Shown here piece by piece: positions 1 through 7,652 of a stretch of DNA of 64,000 nt (position 1 is the stretch's first letter; each line of letters begins with the position of its first letter). This stretch comes from Streptomyces polyasparticus (GTDB lineage Bacteria; Actinomycetota; Actinomycetes; Streptomycetales; Streptomycetaceae). The notes under the pieces were generated by a model. That model worked only from the letters and a program-made list of their open reading frames with translations, did no database searches and was not told where the DNA came from. The position numbers and the translations under genes were made by a program. The DNA lies in the NCBI RefSeq assembly GCF_014493765.1, contig NZ_JACTVJ010000004.1, positions 620,001 through 684,000 of the forward strand. Reading direction: 5' to 3'.

Positions 1-1596
1 CTCGAGTGCTTCCACCTCTCGCGTGGCGGCCACGAGCCGCGCAAGGTCTACGCCGCGTACAAGGCCGCGCTCGCCCACAAGGGCGCGCCGACCGTGATCC
101 TGGCGCAGACCGTCAAGGGCTTCACCCTCGGTGAGGGCTTCGCGTCGAAGAACGCGAACCACCAGATGAAGAAGCTCACGAACGACGAGTTCAAGAACAT
201 GCGTGACCTTCTCGAACTGCCCATCAGCGACAGCCAGTTCGCCGACGGCCAGGTGCCCTACGGCCACCCGGGCGCCGACTCCCCCGAGGTCCGCTACCTG
301 CACGAGCGCCGCGCCGCGCTCGGCGGTCCGGCCCCGACCCGTCGTATGCACGCCGTCGGTGCGCTGCCCGCCCAGTCCGAGAAGGCCTTCACGTCCTTCG
401 ACAAGGGCTCCGGCTCGCAGTCGGTGGCCACGACCATGGCGTTCGTGCGCCTGGTCAAGGACCTGATGCGGGACAAGGAGACCGGCAAGCGCTGGGTGCC
501 GATCGTCCCGGACGAGGCCCGTACCTTCGGTATGGAGTCGCTCTTCCCGTCGCTCGGCATCTACTCGCCCAAGGGCCAGACGTACGAGCCGGTCGACCGC
601 GACCAGCTGATGTACTACCGCGAGGCCAAGGACGGCCAGATCCTCAACGAGGGGATCACCGAGGCCGGTTCGATGGCCGACTTCATCGCCGCGTCCACCG
701 CGTACTCCACGCACGGCGAGACGATGATCCCGTTCTACATCTTCTACTCGATGTTCGGCTGGCAGCGCACGGCCGACCAGATGTGGCAGCTCGCCGACCA
801 GCTCGGCAAGGGCTTCCTCATCGGTGCCACCGCCGGTCGTACGACCCTGACCGGTGAGGGCCTGCAGCACGCCGACGGCCACTCGCCGATGATCGCGGCC
901 ACCAACCCGGCGGCGCTCACCTACGATCCGGCGTTCGCGTACGAGGTCTCGGCGATCGTCAAGGACGGTCTGAAGAGGATGTACGGGGAGAACCCCGAGG
1001 ACGTCTTCTACTACCTGACCGTCTACAACGAGCCGATGCCGCAGCCCGCGAAGCCCTCGGGCGTCGACGAGGGCATCGTGCGCGGCCTGTACCGCTTCAA
1101 CACCGCCGAGTCGGCCGGTGTGAACGTCCCCGCGAACGCGCCCGGCATCCAGCTGCTCGGCGCCGGTACGGCCATCCACTGGACCCTCAAGGCCCAGAAG
1201 ATGCTCGCCGAGGAGTGGGGCGTGGCCGCGGACGTCTGGTCGGCCACCTCGTGGACCGAGCTGCGCCGTGACGCCCTGGAGGCGGACGCCGCCATCCTGC
1301 GCGGCGAGGAGCGCACCCCGTACCTGCGCAAGGCGCTCGACGGCATCAGCACCCCGGTGCTCGCGGTCAGCGACTACATGCGCCAAGTCCCGGACCAGAT
1401 CGCGCAGTGGGTCGAGCAGGACTACACCTCGCTCGGCGCCGACGGCTTCGGCCTCTCGGACACGCGTGACGCGGCCCGTCGCCACTTCGGCATCGACGCC
1501 GAGTCCATCGTGGTCGCCGCCCTGGCCCAGCTCGCCCGCCGCGGCGAGGTGCCGGCCTCCGCGGTCAAGGAAGCGCGGGAGCGTTACGGGCTCTGA
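1..1596 (+). CDS. aceE: Pyruvate dehydrogenase E1 component, homodimeric (C-terminal part)
   Basis: This is the last 531 residues of the thiamine-dependent E1 subunit that decarboxylates pyruvate and acetylates the lipoyl E2 of the pyruvate dehydrogenase complex. The reading frame is open from base 1, so the first ~380 residues of the usual ~910 lie outside the window. The segment SRGGHEPRKVYAAY near the left edge, EARTFGMESLF and TTLTGEGLQHADGHS are typical of homodimeric AceE rather than the alpha2-beta2 type. It ends in TGA at 1594-1596 and is followed by a strong hairpin. Lipoate genes for the same class of complexes lie 11 kb downstream. Confidence 0.97.
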   Translation, partial: LECFHLSRGGHEPRKVYAAYKAALAHKGAPTVILAQTVKGFTLGEGFASKNANHQMKKLTNDEFKNMRDLLELPISDSQFADGQVPYGHPGADSPEVRYLHERRAALGGPAPTRRMHAVGALPAQSEKAFTSFDKGSGSQSVATTMAFVRLVKDLMRDKETGKRWVPIVPDEARTFGMESLFPSLGIYSPKGQTYEPVDRDQLMYYREAKDGQILNEGITEAGSMADFIAASTAYSTHGETMIPFYIFYSMFGWQRTADQMWQLADQLGKGFLIGATAGRTTLTGEGLQHADGHSPMIAATNPAALTYDPAFAYEVSAIVKDGLKRMYGENPEDVFYYLTVYNEPMPQPAKPSGVDEGIVRGLYRFNTAESAGVNVPANAPGIQLLGAGTAIHWTLKAQKMLAEEWGVAADVWSATSWTELRRDALEADAAILRGEERTPYLRKALDGISTPVLAVSDYMRQVPDQIAQWVEQDYTSLGADGFGLSDTRDAARRHFGIDAESIVVAALAQLARRGEVPASAVKEARERYGL

Positions 1597-1637
1597 GCCC
1601 GCTGACCGACGGCCTCTGAGCCCGCTCGACGCCCGAC

Positions 1638-1680
1638 GGCGGCCCGCATCCCTCCCTGGAGAGGGGTGCGGGCCGCCGCC
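1638..1680. terminator. Hairpin terminator between aceE and the convergent kinase-like gene
   Basis: GGCGGCCCGCATCCCTCC (1638-1655) pairs with GGAGAGGGGTGCGGGCCGCC around 1658-1677, allowing one bulge. It sits 40 bases after the aceE stop and just before the stop of the opposing gene, so it probably ends transcription from both sides. There is no long T tract, as is common in Streptomyces. Confidence 0.75.
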
Positions 1681-1685
1681 TTTGG

Positions 1686-2480
1686 TCACGACTGCTGCTG
1701 TACGGCGGCGCCGTCCCTCGCCGGGGTGCCGCCGCCTCCCATGGTGAGCAGCGTCAGCATGGTGTGGATATCGGCGAGTTGAGCCGCCGTGCGGGCAGCA
1801 CGGGGATCGCCCGGCGTACGGAGCACCGCACCGAGCTGGTCACGCAGCCGGCTCAGCTGGTGCCGTATCTCCTTGCGGCGCAGGTCGAGTTCGGCCAGTT
1901 CCTGGCGGGACTCCTCGTACTCCTCGTCGGCCCGCGCGTTCGCCTCGGCCGCCGGCTGCGGCCGGTGGGCCGGCTCCCGCGCCATCAGGGCGGTGACGGA
2001 GGCGTCCGGACCCTCGGCGACGTGCGGCGCCGACTGCCGTACGGGTACGAGAGGTTCGTGCAGTTGCGCGTGGCCGATCGAGGCCGCGTTGGTGCCCGTG
2101 AAGGGCGGACGTCCGGCGAGCAGGAAGTGCAGGACGCAGCCCAGCGCGTACAGGTCGGCGCAGTGATCGACCGGCCGGCCGCCGCGGATCTGCTCCGGCG
2201 CCATGTACCCGTACATCCCGAATCCGCCGCCGGATCCCGTCAGGCCGCCCATCCGCAGCGTGTCCCCGACGAACTTCGCGCGCGAGCTCCGCGACCGCGC
2301 GCACTCACGGCGAAAGCGCACGGCCGTCTCGCGCTCGTCCATCCCGGGCACTTCGGTGACGAGTTCGACGGCCACGGGGCGCTGCATGTGCTCGTCGACG
2401 GCCTCCCGGACCGAGCCCATCCCGCCCTTGCCGATCCGCCGTGCCAGCCGGAACCTGCCGCCGAGTAACGCTCCCCGCAT
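1686..2480 (-). CDS. Degenerate serine/threonine kinase-like protein lacking the catalytic core
   Basis: A 264-residue protein starting ATG with GGGAGG upstream. It has the kinase glycine loop (GKGGMGSV, ~17-24) and a beta-3 strand, but the usual AxK lysine is replaced (VAVELV). The sequence then jumps within ~35 residues to the activation-segment end GYMAPEQ and the C-lobe (DLYALGC, GRPPFTG). The hinge, HRDLKPxN catalytic loop and DFG motif, about 80-90 residues, are missing, so it cannot be an active kinase. The last ~100 residues are charged and heptad-like (probable coiled coil). It is either a pseudokinase or an in-frame deletion relic. It is divergent from the WYL regulator. Confidence 0.8.
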   Translation of the reverse strand: MRGALLGGRFRLARRIGKGGMGSVREAVDEHMQRPVAVELVTEVPGMDERETAVRFRRECARSRSSRAKFVGDTLRMGGLTGSGGGFGMYGYMAPEQIRGGRPVDHCADLYALGCVLHFLLAGRPPFTGTNAASIGHAQLHEPLVPVRQSAPHVAEGPDASVTALMAREPAHRPQPAAEANARADEEYEESRQELAELDLRRKEIRHQLSRLRDQLGAVLRTPGDPRAARTAAQLADIHTMLTLLTMGGGGTPARDGAAVQQQS

Positions 2481-2651
2481 GAGCACCCTCCCCGGACGCA
2501 TCCGCCACTTCCCCCAGTATGGGCCGCACTCGCCGAGCATCGCCGAACTCGCGTGCACCCAAGGCCAGTTGAAGCAGCACTGTTGCACAGGACGACCGCA
2601 CCGGACGGCCGCTGCACCGCCGCGGGCCGTCCGCATGGCACCCTGAGCCCC

Positions 2652-3782
2652 ATGCGCGCCGCCCGCCTGATCAAGATGGTCCTCCTGCTCCAGTCCCGCC
2701 CGTCCATGACCGCCGCCGAACTCGCGCGCGAGCTGGAGGTGTCCGAGCGGACGGTGACCCGGGACGCGCAGGCGCTTGCCGAGGCCGGGATCCCCGTGTA
2801 CTCGGACCGGGGGCGGCTCGGCGGGTACCGGCTGATCGGCGGGTACCGGACGCGGCTGACCGGGCTGGCACGCAGCGAGGCGGAGGCGTTGTTCCTGTCC
2901 GGGGTGCCGGGCGCGCTGCGCGAGATGGGCCTGGAGGACACCGCATCGGCCGCCCGGCTCAAGGTGTCGGCGGCGCTGCTCCCCTCGCTGCGGGACGCCT
3001 CGCAGAACGCCGCACAGCGCTTCCATCTCGACGCCCCCGGCTGGTACCACGAGCCGCAGACGCCCGAGCTGCTCCCCGCGATCGCCGAGGCCGTCTGGGA
3101 CGACCGGCCGCTCAGGGCCCGCTACGGGCGCCAGGACGCCGAGGTGGAACGGGAGTTGGAGCCGTACGGCCTCGTCCTGAAGGCCGGTGTCTGGTACCTG
3201 TGCGCGCGGGTGCCGGAGGCGGGATACCGGGTGTACCGGATCGAGCGCTTCACCCATGTGTCCGTCGCCGACGAGCACTTCGAGCGGGACGAGAGGTTCG
3301 ATCTGCCCGCGTTCTGGGAGGAGCGCGCGGCGGAGTTCGCGCGCTCGATCCTGCGGGCCGAGGTGCGGCTGCGGCTCTCCGAGCAGGGTGTACGGCGGCT
3401 TCCGCACGTGACCGACAAGCAGGCGGCGGCCGAGGCGCTGGCGACCGCCGGTGAGCCCGATGGGACAGGGTGGGTGACGGTGACGCTGGCCGTCGAGTCG
3501 CCCGATGTCGCGTACACCCAACTCGTCGTGCTTGGACCGGAGGTGGAGGTCCTGGCGCCGAGCGGGCTGCGGGAGCGGTTCGTGGCGGGGGCGCGGGAGA
3601 TGCTGCGGCTGTACGAGGGGGACGGTGCCGTGGCCGCGGGAGGCGAAAGCGTGCGTGACGAGGACGGTGCCGTGGCCGCGGAGGGCGAAGGCGTGCGTGA
3701 GGGAGACGGTGCCGTGGCCGTGGCCGCGGAAGGCGAACGCATGCGTGAGGAAGACGGCCGGAGCGGGCCGTCCTCCTCGTAG
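2652..3782 (+). CDS. WYL-domain (YafY-type) transcriptional regulator
   Basis: 376 residues. The N-terminal winged helix of DeoR/YafY type covers ~1-60 (AARLIKMVLLLQSRP, LEVSERTVTRDAQAL), followed by the WYL ligand-binding domain (YGLVLKAGVWYLCAR, ~180) and a C-terminal WCX-like extension. Start at 2652 was chosen because the HTH begins there; the upstream in-frame residues look non-coding. It probably controls the convergent SDR gene, a pairing that is common in actinomycetes, and a good operator-like palindrome lies before that gene. The last ~50 residues are three in-frame repeats (see 3621-3752) that are unlikely to belong to the folded domain. Confidence 0.9.
   Translation: MRAARLIKMVLLLQSRPSMTAAELARELEVSERTVTRDAQALAEAGIPVYSDRGRLGGYRLIGGYRTRLTGLARSEAEALFLSGVPGALREMGLEDTASAARLKVSAALLPSLRDASQNAAQRFHLDAPGWYHEPQTPELLPAIAEAVWDDRPLRARYGRQDAEVERELEPYGLVLKAGVWYLCARVPEAGYRVYRIERFTHVSVADEHFERDERFDLPAFWEERAAEFARSILRAEVRLRLSEQGVRRLPHVTDKQAAAEALATAGEPDGTGWVTVTLAVESPDVAYTQLVVLGPEVEVLAPSGLRERFVAGAREMLRLYEGDGAVAAGGESVRDEDGAVAAEGEGVREGDGAVAVAAEGERMREEDGRSGPSSS
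3621..3752 (+). repeat. In-frame tandem repeat, 42/42/48 bp, at the 3' end of the WYL gene
   Basis: Units 3621-3662, 3663-3704 and 3705-3752 each begin GACGGTGCCGTGGCC and encode variants of DGAVAAEGEGVRE. The third unit is longer by six bases (an extra GCCGTG). All lengths are multiples of three, so the frame is kept. Confidence 0.9.
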
Positions 3783-3810
3783 CGCCGCATGCACGGCCCG
3801 GGACCGGCCG

Positions 3811-4794
3811 TCAGCGGTAGTCCGCGCTCTGCGGCTCCTCCCCCGCCTTCTGCGCCGCGTAGAACGCCCAGAAGTCGGGACGGCTGCCGTCCACGTCGGT
3901 CACCCCGTACGTGCGGGCCAGCTGCCCGCTGGACAGGGACTGCGTGGTCCAGCGCGCGCGGTCCGGGTCGGCCGCAAGGGCCGCGATGCCACGCGCCACG
4001 TACACGGGCGTCTCGGACAGATCCCAGTGCTCCTGGTGCTCGATGCCCTCGCGCCAGGTCTCCTCGGTGAGCCCGAACGCGTCGAGCATCTCCTCGGAGC
4101 GGATGAACCCGGGCGTGACCACCACCGCGCTGCAGCCCGCGTCCCTGAGCTCCTCGCCCAGGAGGTAGGCCATGCGGATCGGCGCGTTCTTGGCGAGGTC
4201 GTAGTAGAGATTGCGCGCGGGCATGATCTCCCGGTTCGCCTCGGCCGTGCCGTCGGTGAGCTCCACGACCAGGCCGCCGGGGTTCCGTACGAGGAGCGGC
4301 AGCGCGATGTTGCTCGTGATGAGGTGCGTGCGAACGCCGAGGTCCAGCATGCGCAGGCCGCGCTCCAGGTCGACGTCCCACATCTTCGTGTCGAAGTCGA
4401 GCAGGTAGTTGCCGCCCCAGACGTCGTTGACCAGGATGTCGAGCCGCCCCTGCTCGCGGTCGATCCGCTCGGCCAGGGCCCGCACCTGGTCGGGGTCGAG
4501 GTGGTCGGTGGGCACGGCGATCCCCTTGCCGCCCGCCTCCGTGACCAGATCCGCGGTCTCCTCGATGGTCTCGCCGGAGCGGCCCACCTCGCTGACGCTG
4601 GTACGGGTCGTGCGTCCCGTGACGTAGACGGTGGCGCCGGCGCGCCCGAGTTCGACGGCGATGGTGCGGCCCGCGCCGCGGGTCGCGCCCGCCACGAGTG
4701 CGATCTTTCCGGCCAGGTCCTGCTGTGTCTGCGAGGGCGAGGTCTCCAAAGGCGAGGTCTGCGAGAGCGAGGTCTGCGAAGGCGTTGTCTGCAT
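3811..4794 (-). CDS. SDR family NAD(P)-dependent oxidoreductase
   Basis: 327 residues from ATG at 4794. Rossmann motif GATRGAG (TGxxxGxG type) lies near residue 33, the NNAG position reads NDVWGG, and the YxxxK pair is YDLAK near 180. These identify a classical short-chain dehydrogenase; the substrate is unknown. The first ~25 residues are a low-complexity stretch of SQTSP-like repeats that precede the fold, so the true start could be later. A perfect inverted repeat (4816-4834) lies 22 bases before the start. It converges with the WYL regulator gene, its likely controller. Confidence 0.9.
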   Translation of the reverse strand: MQTTPSQTSLSQTSPLETSPSQTQQDLAGKIALVAGATRGAGRTIAVELGRAGATVYVTGRTTRTSVSEVGRSGETIEETADLVTEAGGKGIAVPTDHLDPDQVRALAERIDREQGRLDILVNDVWGGNYLLDFDTKMWDVDLERGLRMLDLGVRTHLITSNIALPLLVRNPGGLVVELTDGTAEANREIMPARNLYYDLAKNAPIRMAYLLGEELRDAGCSAVVVTPGFIRSEEMLDAFGLTEETWREGIEHQEHWDLSETPVYVARGIAALAADPDRARWTTQSLSSGQLARTYGVTDVDGSRPDFWAFYAAQKAGEEPQSADYR

Positions 4795-4815
4795 ACGTGG
4801 AGCGTGACAGCCAAA

Positions 4816-4834
4816 CCGGACACCTTCTGTCCGG
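4816..4834. promoter_or_regulatory. Operator-like inverted repeat upstream of the SDR gene
   Basis: Arms CCGGACA and TGTCCGG separated by CCTTC form a perfect 7-bp dyad with a 5-bp spacer, placed between the SDR start and the divergent DUF4240 gene. The neighbouring WYL regulator is the obvious candidate to bind it; this is inferred from position only. Confidence 0.5.
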
Positions 4835-4934
4835 CTTTCCACGGCACTTTGCCCGGTTTCCCGAACCGTTCACGGATAACAAGACCGGCACTCCGCGTGC
4901 GTCCCCACGCGGCAGGGCCGATGCTTGACCCGTG

Positions 4935-5456
4935 ATGGACGAGACGGAGTTCTGGGAGCTGATCGACACCACCCGCGAGGCCGCCGAGGGCGACCCCGAG
5001 GACCACGCAGAGCTGCTCGTGGAGCGGCTCCTTCAGCTCGACCCGGAGTCCGTGCTCGACTTCGCCCGCCATTTCGAGGCGCGCTACAACCGCGCGTACC
5101 GCTGGGACCTGTGGGGCGCGGCGAGCGTGCTGCTCGACGGGGCCAGCGACGACGCCTTCGACTACTTCCGGTGCTGGCTGATCGGCCAGGGGCGCGAGGT
5201 CTTCGAGGGGGCGCTGCACGATCCCGACTCGCTCGCCGAGCTGCTCGACGAGTTCGACGACGAGATCGACGGGGACGGCGAGGAGCTGGGGTACGCGGCC
5301 GACGAGGCGTACGAGCAGCTGACCGGGGTGGTCGCACCGGACCTCGGCATCCCGGCGGCGCCCGCCGAGCCGGAGGGTACGCCGATCGACTTCGAGGACG
5401 ACGCGGCGCTCGCGCGGTACTTTCCGCGGCTGTGGGAACGGTTCGCGGAGGAGTGA
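4935..5456 (+). CDS. DUF4240 domain protein
   Basis: 173-residue acidic cytosolic protein. The opening DETEFWELIDTTR and the segment RAYRWDLWGAASVL are typical of the DUF4240 family, which has no assigned biochemical role. A GTG at 4932 directly precedes the ATG at 4935, so either could initiate; ATG was chosen. The C-terminal half is rich in Asp and Glu. No membrane segments are visible. It converges with the PP2C gene with a 30-base gap. Confidence 0.85.
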   Translation: MDETEFWELIDTTREAAEGDPEDHAELLVERLLQLDPESVLDFARHFEARYNRAYRWDLWGAASVLLDGASDDAFDYFRCWLIGQGREVFEGALHDPDSLAELLDEFDDEIDGDGEELGYAADEAYEQLTGVVAPDLGIPAAPAEPEGTPIDFEDDAALARYFPRLWERFAEE

Positions 5457-5486
5457 GCCGAGAGGTCGTACGCCCTGCCCCGCGCG

Positions 5487-6647
5487 TCACCTGACCCGGG
5501 ACAGGAGCAGCATCGCCACGTCGTCCCTGATCTCGGGTGCGAACCCGGAGACGTCGCGCCAGACCGCTTCCACCAGTGCCTCGGGTCCGGCCGCGGTGAT
5601 CCCCGGCAGCCGTTCCGCCAGCGGATAGCACTCCCCCGTCGCGTCCCGCGCCTCGGTCACCCCGTCCGTGTGGACGAGAAGCCGGTCCCCGGGCAGCAGG
5701 GTCAGGCTCAGCACCGGCGGCGGCGCGTACGCCGCCAGGTCGAGGCCGAGCGGCGCCCCCGGCACCACGGGGAGCTCGCCCACCGTGCCGCCCCGCAGCA
5801 GCAGCGGAGCGGGATGGCCGCACGACAGGACCCGTACGGAAGAGCCCTCCGGCGGGAACTCCAGAAGCATCGCGGTGGCGAACAGCTCCCCGTGCTCCAC
5901 GCCCTCGGAGTCCACCACGAGCCGCCGGTCGAGACGCTCGGCGACGCCCTGCAGGCCCGGCTCGTCGAGCACCGCCTCGCGGAACGCCCCGAGCAGCGCC
6001 ACCACCGTGCCCACCGCCGCGAGCCCGTGCCCCTGCACATCGGCCACCAACGCCCGTACGCCGTGCGGACCTTGCCGTACGTCGTACAGATCGCCGCCGA
6101 GCAGCGCGCCCCGCTGCGCCGCACGGTAGAGCGCCGCACACCGCACGGCACCCACCTGGGGCGGCAGTGGCGGCAGCACCGCGAGCTGCGCGGCCTCGGC
6201 CACCGTGCGCACCGTCACGAGCTGGGCGTCGCGCCGGCTGCGCACCCAGGCGATGACCACGCTGAGCAGGGCGACGAAGGTGACGGTGAGGGCGTCCCCG
6301 TTGCCGGGGTGCTCCCAGCGCAGGCCCGGCAGCGTGAGCAGCACCACGACGAGGACGCCGAAGAGCATGGTCGCTGCGGGGCCGTAGGCGAGAGCGGCGA
6401 GCGGTGGGGTGGCGGCGAGCAGGAAGCCCAGCTCGAAGTTGGCCGGGGTGAGCTCCTGCAGGACGACGAGGGCGGCGATCAGGACCAGGGGCAGCATGCG
6501 CAGCCAGCGCGCGGGCTTCGGACGCGCCCCGTCGAGACCGAGGGTCCCGTCCAGGTCCTCCGGCGGCGGGAGCAGCAGATCGGCGAGCCTGCGCCGGCCC
6601 GAGCCCGATGGGGTCCCGGAGTCGGTGTCGGCTGCGCGGCGGGTCAC
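5487..6647 (-). CDS. Membrane-anchored PP2C/SpoIIE-type serine phosphatase
   Basis: 386 residues from GTG with GAGGG upstream. About four hydrophobic segments span ~50-130 (MLPLVLIAALVVLQ, FLLAATPPLAALAY, LFGVLVVVLLTLP, VTFVALLSVVIAW), followed by a cytoplasmic SpoIIE-type phosphatase domain. Metal-ligand motifs are present: GGDLYDV (~200), DVQGHG (~220), TDGVTEARD (~345) and DDVAMLLL near the end. It probably dephosphorylates a partner-switch anti-sigma antagonist, but no such partner is adjacent. The start region lies beside the 37-bp repeat array that separates it from the divergent GNAT gene. Confidence 0.92.
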   Translation of the reverse strand: MTRRAADTDSGTPSGSGRRRLADLLLPPPEDLDGTLGLDGARPKPARWLRMLPLVLIAALVVLQELTPANFELGFLLAATPPLAALAYGPAATMLFGVLVVVLLTLPGLRWEHPGNGDALTVTFVALLSVVIAWVRSRRDAQLVTVRTVAEAAQLAVLPPLPPQVGAVRCAALYRAAQRGALLGGDLYDVRQGPHGVRALVADVQGHGLAAVGTVVALLGAFREAVLDEPGLQGVAERLDRRLVVDSEGVEHGELFATAMLLEFPPEGSSVRVLSCGHPAPLLLRGGTVGELPVVPGAPLGLDLAAYAPPPVLSLTLLPGDRLLVHTDGVTEARDATGECYPLAERLPGITAAGPEALVEAVWRDVSGFAPEIRDDVAMLLLSRVR

Positions 6648-6687
6648 ACTTCACCCTCACCCGCGCGGCCGTCCCCCGCACCCCGGA

Positions 6688-6872
6688 CCCCTGCCGTACG
6701 GCCGGAGGCCGGTCGTGCACCGCGCCCTTGCCGTACGACCGGAAGCCGGTCATGCACGCGACCCCTGCCGTACAGCCGGAAGCCGGTCGTGCACCGCGCC
6801 CTTGCCGTACGACCGGAAGCCGGCCGTACACGGGACCCCTGCCGTACGGCCGGAAGCCGGTCGTACAGTGGG
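6688..6872 (+). repeat. Tandem array, five 37-bp units with an internal dyad
   Basis: Units start at 6688, 6725, 6762, 6799 and 6836. The consensus contains arms GTACGACCGG and CCGGTCGTAC separated by AAG; every copy departs from this dyad by one to a few bases. The last unit ends 3 bases before the GNAT start codon, so the array fills the divergent promoter region between the PP2C and GNAT genes. Confidence 0.95.
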
Positions 6873-6875
6873 CCG

Positions 6876-7367
6876 ATGTCCTCGCCCCTCATACGCTCCG
6901 CCCGCCGTGCCGACGAGTCCGCACTCGCCCGTATCGACCACGACACCTGGTCGCCGCTGCACGCGGTGCAGCCGAGGCCGCAGCCGGACGACCCGTTCTT
7001 CGACGCGCGCCACGAGCCGGACCAGTACCTGGTGGCGGAAGTGGATGGCGAGGTGGCCGGATACGTCCGGGTGGTGCCGCCCACGCCGCTGCCCGCGAAC
7101 CTCCATGTGCGCCAGATCCAGGGCATCGCGGTGGCCGACCGTGCGCGCGGCAAGGGCGTGGCCAGGGCCCTCATCCGGTCCGCGTGTGCCTGGGCGGCCG
7201 AGCGGGGCGCACGGCGGATCACCCTGCGGGTGCTCGGGCACAACGCCCCGGCCCGGCGCCTGTACGAGTCGGAGGGCTTCCGGGTCGAGGGGGTACTGCC
7301 CGGGGAGTTCCTGCTCGACGGGGAGTACGTGGACGATGTGCTGATGGGGCGGGTTCTGGTCGACTGA
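6876..7367 (+). CDS. GNAT family N-acetyltransferase
   Basis: 163 residues. The acetyl-CoA-binding motif A is RGKGVARALI (~92-101), preceded by the beta-4 strand IQGIAVAD; motif B is NAPARRLYESEGF (~128). This is the standard single-domain GNAT fold that acetylates an amine; the substrate is unknown. Start ATG at 6876 immediately follows the fifth 37-bp repeat, so any ribosome-binding site would lie within the repeat unit. Confidence 0.92.
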   Translation: MSSPLIRSARRADESALARIDHDTWSPLHAVQPRPQPDDPFFDARHEPDQYLVAEVDGEVAGYVRVVPPTPLPANLHVRQIQGIAVADRARGKGVARALIRSACAWAAERGARRITLRVLGHNAPARRLYESEGFRVEGVLPGEFLLDGEYVDDVLMGRVLVD

Positions 7368-7384
7368 GGGCAGGGCCCGTACGG

Positions 7385-7480
7385 GCGCGCGAGGTGTGGC
7401 CTGAGCCGTGTCCCGAGCGCGCGAGGTGTGGCCTGAGCCGTGTCCCGAGCGCGCGAGGTGTGGCCTGGGCCGTGTCCCGG
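7385..7480 (+). repeat. Tandem array, three 32-bp units
   Basis: Units 7385-7416, 7417-7448 and 7449-7480 start GCGCGCGAGGTGTGGCCTG and end near GTGTCCCGA. More diverged copies seem to continue to about 7625 (for example GCGCAGGGCGTGGCCTGAGC). The array begins 18 bases after the GNAT stop and fills most of the 285-bp gap before the epimerase. Confidence 0.9.
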
Positions 7481-7652
7481 ACGCGCAGGGCATGGTCTGG
7501 CGAGCGGCCGGAGTGGGTGGCCAAGGGTGGCCCCGGGCGCGGCCGGAGTAGTGACCCAGGGTCGCCCGGACGAGCGGCCCGAGCGAGTGGCCCAGAGGCG
7601 CCCGGGCGCGCAGGGCGTGGCCTGAGCGGCGTGCAGTGGGCAGGATGGGCCC

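Noticed and set aside
1686-3794. 702-codon frame extending the kinase-like gene
   Set aside because: The part beyond 2480 is antisense to the WYL gene; the ATG at 2480 with a good ribosome site is the real start.
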